Assembly (NCBI GenBank): GCA_017462345.1
Contig: JAFTRI010000037.1
Coordinates: 116,326-180,325 of the forward strand
DNA: 64,000 nt
Direction: 5' to 3'
DNA from: Muribaculaceae bacterium
Lineage (GTDB): Bacteria > Bacteroidota > Bacteroidia > Bacteroidales > Muribaculaceae
A program made the position numbers and the translations under genes. Of the stretch, positions 61,106-64,000 are shown one piece after another; within the stretch, counting starts at the first letter, position 1; each line of letters begins with the position of its first letter. The notes beneath the pieces were generated by a model that was not told where the DNA came from, did no database searches, and saw only the letters and a program-made list of their open reading frames with translations.

Positions 61106-61378
61106 TCAGGGATTGAAGATGTCGGGATTAAAGAAATCATACACGTCACGGGCATTCTCAAGAGCGCGTGCGGCAGGACTCTCTGGATTCAGCCCCACAG
61201 CCCGGGAGTAGTCGTTTAATGCCTGTCGCTTATCCCCAATCCGCCAATACACCTTGCCACGCATGAAATAAGCCTCATCCGATTCCGGTTCCCCGGCTAT
61301 ATACTCGTTCAGGCGGGACAATGCCTCGTCCAGCCTATTTTCTCCCATTAGCTCATTTATTTTTTGAAAGCTCGACAT
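61106..61378 (-). CDS. Small TPR-repeat protein
   Basis: A 90-residue protein with two TPR helix pairs: INELMGENRLDEALSRLNEY and DEAYFMRGKVYWRIGDKRQA with LNDYSRAVGLNPESPAARAL. The final residues (ENARDVYDFFNPDIFNP) form a capping helix and tail. No signal peptide, so it is cytoplasmic. It probably mediates a protein-protein contact; the partner is unknown. It diverges from the phytase gene with only 41 bases between start codons. Confidence 0.8.
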   Translation of the reverse strand: MSSFQKINELMGENRLDEALSRLNEYIAGEPESDEAYFMRGKVYWRIGDKRQALNDYSRAVGLNPESPAARALENARDVYDFFNPDIFNP

Positions 61379-61393
61379 CTTTTACTACATTTG
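61363..61393 (+). promoter_or_regulatory. Promoter of the phytase-like gene
   Basis: TTTG (61363-61366), a 19-base spacer and TACATTTG (61386-61393), 26 bases before ATG 61420. Its -33 box lies within the first codons of the divergent TPR gene. Confidence 0.65.
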
Positions 61394-61419
61394 AATCACG
61401 AATACAATATATAAACGAT

Positions 61420-62682
61420 ATGCGACGCATTTTATTTTTATTTCTCGTCTCATTGGTTATCACCGGTGCAAAGGCTTCCGACCCAACAGCCACCCGATAT
61501 CCGGCCGCTGATTGCCAAGGCAGTCTGAAACCTTACCCGGTACCGGAACAGGCTTACGATTACCCCGACTCCCTTACTCCGGTATTCATCAACCATGTAG
61601 GGCGCCACGGCTCAAGATATCCGGCTTCGGCGACCAACTGTATAGCCATGAAACGGGCTCTGCTTCATGCCGATTCCATCGGGTCGATAACCCCTCTTGG
61701 ACGCAAACTGCTTGCCATTACCGAGTTTGCCATCTCCAACAGCAATGGCCGATGGGGCGCACTCGATTCGCTCGGCATGGCTGAACAGCGAGGTATTGCA
61801 TCACGCATGTACAGCAATTTCCCTTCACTATTCAATGAAGGAACCATACAGGCCATATCATCTTACTCTCCGCGTTGTGCCATGAGCATGTACTCCTTTA
61901 CCCATCAGTTGGCACGGCTCAACAACCGTATAGAACTGTCTACATCATCCGGACGGAGCAACTCCCCATTGATGCGCCCGTTCGATATAGATAAGGAATA
62001 CACCGGATTCCGCAAAGATACCCTTTGGTCTGCACCATACAATACATATATCCGGCAGACAATCCCCGCAACGGCACTGGAACGCGTCCTTGGCAGCAAT
62101 TACCCATTCAACAGCCGCGACGAAGTCCTAAACCTTGCCCTCGTGGAATACTACGTCATCGCAGGAATGAGTGCAATGGAAATCAATTGTAACGCACTCG
62201 AATACTTCACAACCGAAGAATACAATGCGCTATGGTCATGTTTCAATCTGCGACAATATCTCCAACGGACAGCTACAACCGTATCGACCATTCCGGCCGA
62301 CATAGCCTCGCCATTGCTTGTCGACCTCATAACATCGACCGATGCAGCACTGTCCGGTGAAAGTAACGCCACCGTGCGTCTGCGTTTCGGACATGCCGAA
62401 ACATTGATGCCTCTGTTGTCACTCATGCGCCTCGACGGATGTTATTACATGACAAACTATTTCGATACCGTTGCCAAAAACTGGAAAGACTTTAACGTTG
62501 TCCCCATGTCGGCCAACATTCAGTTGATCCTGTTCAAGTCCAGGAGCGGGAAACATTACATTCGTCTCGACCATAACGAAAATCCGGTAAAATTGATACC
62601 CGGCAATAACAACCTGTACATTCCGTGGGACACCGCAAGAGACTACCTCATGCGCTGCATCCCCATATACTATCAACCATAA
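61420..62682 (+). CDS. Secreted histidine acid phosphatase, MINPP-like phytase
   Basis: A 420-residue protein from ATG 61420 (MRRILFLFLVSLVITGAKAS) with a signal peptide of about 19 residues. The branch 2 histidine phosphatase signature is INHVGRHGSRYPASATN (RHGxRxP, about residues 55-70). The proton-donor motif is RFGHAETLMPLL, HAE rather than HD, which marks the multiple inositol polyphosphate phosphatase (MINPP) subgroup, as in the Bacteroides thetaiotaomicron enzyme. It should strip phosphate from phytate or related inositol phosphates in the periplasm or outside the cell. Not clustered with transport genes. Confidence 0.85.
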   Translation: MRRILFLFLVSLVITGAKASDPTATRYPAADCQGSLKPYPVPEQAYDYPDSLTPVFINHVGRHGSRYPASATNCIAMKRALLHADSIGSITPLGRKLLAITEFAISNSNGRWGALDSLGMAEQRGIASRMYSNFPSLFNEGTIQAISSYSPRCAMSMYSFTHQLARLNNRIELSTSSGRSNSPLMRPFDIDKEYTGFRKDTLWSAPYNTYIRQTIPATALERVLGSNYPFNSRDEVLNLALVEYYVIAGMSAMEINCNALEYFTTEEYNALWSCFNLRQYLQRTATTVSTIPADIASPLLVDLITSTDAALSGESNATVRLRFGHAETLMPLLSLMRLDGCYYMTNYFDTVAKNWKDFNVVPMSANIQLILFKSRSGKHYIRLDHNENPVKLIPGNNNLYIPWDTARDYLMRCIPIYYQP

Positions 62683-62710
62683 TCAATAACCTATTTGCAT
62701 AATTATCATT

Positions 62711-63253
62711 ATGAAAGAACTTAAAGGAAGTAAGACCGAACAGAACCTGCAAGAAGCGTTTGCAGGAGAATCCATGGCTCGTAACAAGTACACCTACTAC
62801 GCATCCAAGGCCCGTAAAGACGGGTTTGAGCAGATAGCAAAGATATTTGAGGAAACAGCCAACAACGAAAAAGAACATGCCAAGATTTGGTTCAAGCTCC
62901 TGCACGGTGGAGACATCGCAGGCACAGCCGAAAACCTTCTTGATGCAGCTCAAGGCGAAAACTATGAATGGACTGACATGTATGCGCGTTTCGCAGCCGA
63001 TGCCCGGGAAGAAGGCTTCACCCAGATTGCCGCACTTTTTGACATGGTTGGAAAAATTGAAAAAGAACATGAAGCCCGTTATCGCAAACTACTTGCCAAC
63101 GTAGAAGGACAGCTCGTGTTCTCACGCGACGGAGACATGATATGGGAATGCGCCAACTGCGGACACATCGTTATCGGCAAGAAAGCTCCGGCAATGTGCC
63201 CTGTCTGCAAGCACGCTCAGTCATTCTTCCAGATCAAAGCCGAAAACTACTGA
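62711..63253 (+). CDS. rbr: Rubrerythrin
   Basis: A 180-residue rubrerythrin. The diiron ferritin-like domain has paired ligands in [20 protein letters not shown] and [19 protein letters not shown], then [20 protein letters not shown] and [14 protein letters not shown]. The C-terminal rubredoxin domain carries the FeCys4 site [22 protein letters not shown]. It reduces hydrogen peroxide in the cytoplasm of anaerobes, which fits an obligate anaerobe. It follows the phytase gene by 28 bases but ends at its own terminator. Confidence 0.96.
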   Translation: MKELKGSKTEQNLQEAFAGESMARNKYTYYASKARKDGFEQIAKIFEETANNEKEHAKIWFKLLHGGDIAGTAENLLDAAQGENYEWTDMYARFAADAREEGFTQIAALFDMVGKIEKEHEARYRKLLANVEGQLVFSRDGDMIWECANCGHIVIGKKAPAMCPVCKHAQSFFQIKAENY

Positions 63254-63276
63254 TCTGTCTAAGCATCCTATAAGAG

Positions 63277-63312
63277 CAGCGCGTCCCATTCCGGAACGCG
63301 CTGTTGTTTTGT
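63277..63312 (+). terminator. Terminator after rubrerythrin
   Basis: CAGCGCGT (63277-63284) pairs with ACGCGCTG (63296-63303), followed by TTGTTTTG, 24 bases after the stop. Confidence 0.8.
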
Positions 63313-63330
63313 ATCATTAATAAAGTCGCA

Positions 63331-63963
63331 TTACCACTCCTCTATCATATACAATTCTCCATCTATTAGAACTTGAATTGACGGATGATAATATCTTTTT
63401 GCTTCATATTCATATCTATCCAAATAATCGACACAACTATTATAAAGTTCCCGTTCTCCAGAAGTCAGACTTGACTTTCCTTTCAATTCATTATAGGAAT
63501 TATAATATAATGCACAATTGACTCCAACATCAATATCCGCACCTTTTCCATAATAGTAATAATACCAGAATGGATTATCTATTTCCAATATCCACGTGTT
63601 TCCTGAATTGGAACTTTGCCCTTGCTGCGTTAAAGCAATACTCCCATCCGACATCTCTCCATGTCCGACCACAAACTCGATATCCTCAGATATAGCATTA
63701 TGCAAAGTTGACCGAACCTTTATATGTCTTACGTAGTTTGAATACGAAGAATATACATATACATTTGATTTTATCAATTCCTCAATATTTTCATCCGCAT
63801 CATCACCTCCGGAATCACCATCCATTACACTTGATGAACCATCATTGCTCTCCGCTGTATTCTGTACCGGTTCAGGATCAGGCTCAGGGTCACAAGATAC
63901 AAATCCGGTACACATAGCCACTACCAATACAAGGCTCAAATACTTCAGTTTTTCCATTATCAC
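63331..63963 (-). CDS. AT-rich hypothetical lipoprotein
   Basis: A 210-residue protein (alternative start MEKLKYLS at 63957) with a lipobox (TGFVSC, Cys24). After the Cys is an acidic Pro/Glu/Asp/Gly/Ser linker (PEPDPEPVQ to GGDDADE, about 26-60). The remainder is rich in Tyr and Asn with no recognised domain (EFVVGHGEMSDGSIALTQQG, NPFWYYYYYGKGADIDVGVN). Base composition is visibly more AT-rich than its neighbours and codon use differs, which would suit recent acquisition or fast divergence. It sits at the window edge, so its partners upstream are not seen. Probably surface-exposed; function unknown. Confidence 0.72.
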   Translation of the reverse strand: MIMEKLKYLSLVLVVAMCTGFVSCDPEPDPEPVQNTAESNDGSSSVMDGDSGGDDADENIEELIKSNVYVYSSYSNYVRHIKVRSTLHNAISEDIEFVVGHGEMSDGSIALTQQGQSSNSGNTWILEIDNPFWYYYYYGKGADIDVGVNCALYYNSYNELKGKSSLTSGERELYNSCVDYLDRYEYEAKRYYHPSIQVLIDGELYMIEEW

Positions 63964-64000
63964 TTACGTTTTTACGGTTAATAATTCTTTGCCTCCGCAA

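Overview
The window is chromosomal sequence from a member of the Bacteroidota, most likely Bacteroidales and plausibly Muribaculaceae (the family is an inference). Evidence: many transcription starts carry the Bacteroidota -7 box TAnnTTTG about 20 bases downstream of a TTG/TTTG -33 box; there are Bacteroidota marker families (TamL lipoprotein, PG0541 transporter-associated protein, DUF4831, TSCPD protein, BspA-like leucine-rich repeats, Rho with a long disordered insert); start codons mostly lack a clear Shine-Dalgarno. No phage, insertion sequence, CRISPR array or secretion island is visible, and coding density is high.

Layout. 1-6885: 3' end of a threonine ammonia-lyase, then a complete tripartite RND efflux operon with a small PII-like partner. 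6955-11764: tRNA-Leu(UAG), a basic secreted protein on the minus strand, the pyrE-SRPBCC-argH-lipoprotein operon, tRNA-Leu(UAA) and a TSCPD protein. 11765-15163: an accessory-looking stretch with a structured intergenic region, an XRE-type regulator, a beta-propeller protein, an outer-membrane barrel, mosaic intergenic repeats and a secreted deaminase-fold protein without zinc ligands. 15183-21492 (minus): radical SAM protein, aroC, ybaK, rho, tilS. 21582-24840: pheS, crcB, nth, a UPF0126 membrane protein, a GtrA protein. 24859-26766 (minus): a LytS/LytTR two-component pair with a histidine-rich periplasmic loop. 27429-28079: a FISUMP-type lipoprotein. 28159-32050 (minus): ettA, def, ruvX, a glycosyltransferase. 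32129-38328: tamL, a HAD phosphatase, an AspT/YidE-type transporter, a thioredoxin (minus), dapA. 38425-42152: convergent tRNA-Arg and tRNA-Met, then a 1055-residue BspA-like surface protein. 42340-47540: L21-L27, a murein amidase, then L13-S9-S2-EF-Ts. 47541-48146: intergenic repeats of the same types as at 14.3 kb. 48147-53568: HU (minus), two overlapping rhomboid proteases, an EEP-family membrane protein and an M3 dipeptidyl carboxypeptidase. 53648-57726: adk and a frameshifted hpt (minus), the bifunctional NAD(P)H-hydrate repair enzyme, a DUF4831 protein. 57794-63963: nagB, a divergent NagB-like/PIG-L fusion, small proteins, a MINPP-type phytase, rubrerythrin, and an AT-rich lipoprotein.

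Most of the window is housekeeping: translation (ribosomal proteins, EF-Ts, PheS, TilS, peptide deformylase, EttA, four tRNAs), nucleotide and amino-acid synthesis, and envelope biogenesis. The points most worth a second look are two enzyme folds that have lost catalytic or metal residues (the secreted deaminase-like protein and the NagB half of the NagB-PIG-L fusion), an all-cysteine Rieske-like lipoprotein, the histidine-rich sensor kinase, the hpt frameshift, a large stem-loop region upstream of the XRE gene, and the mosaic intergenic repeats. I did not find a convincing new multi-gene defence or mobile system.
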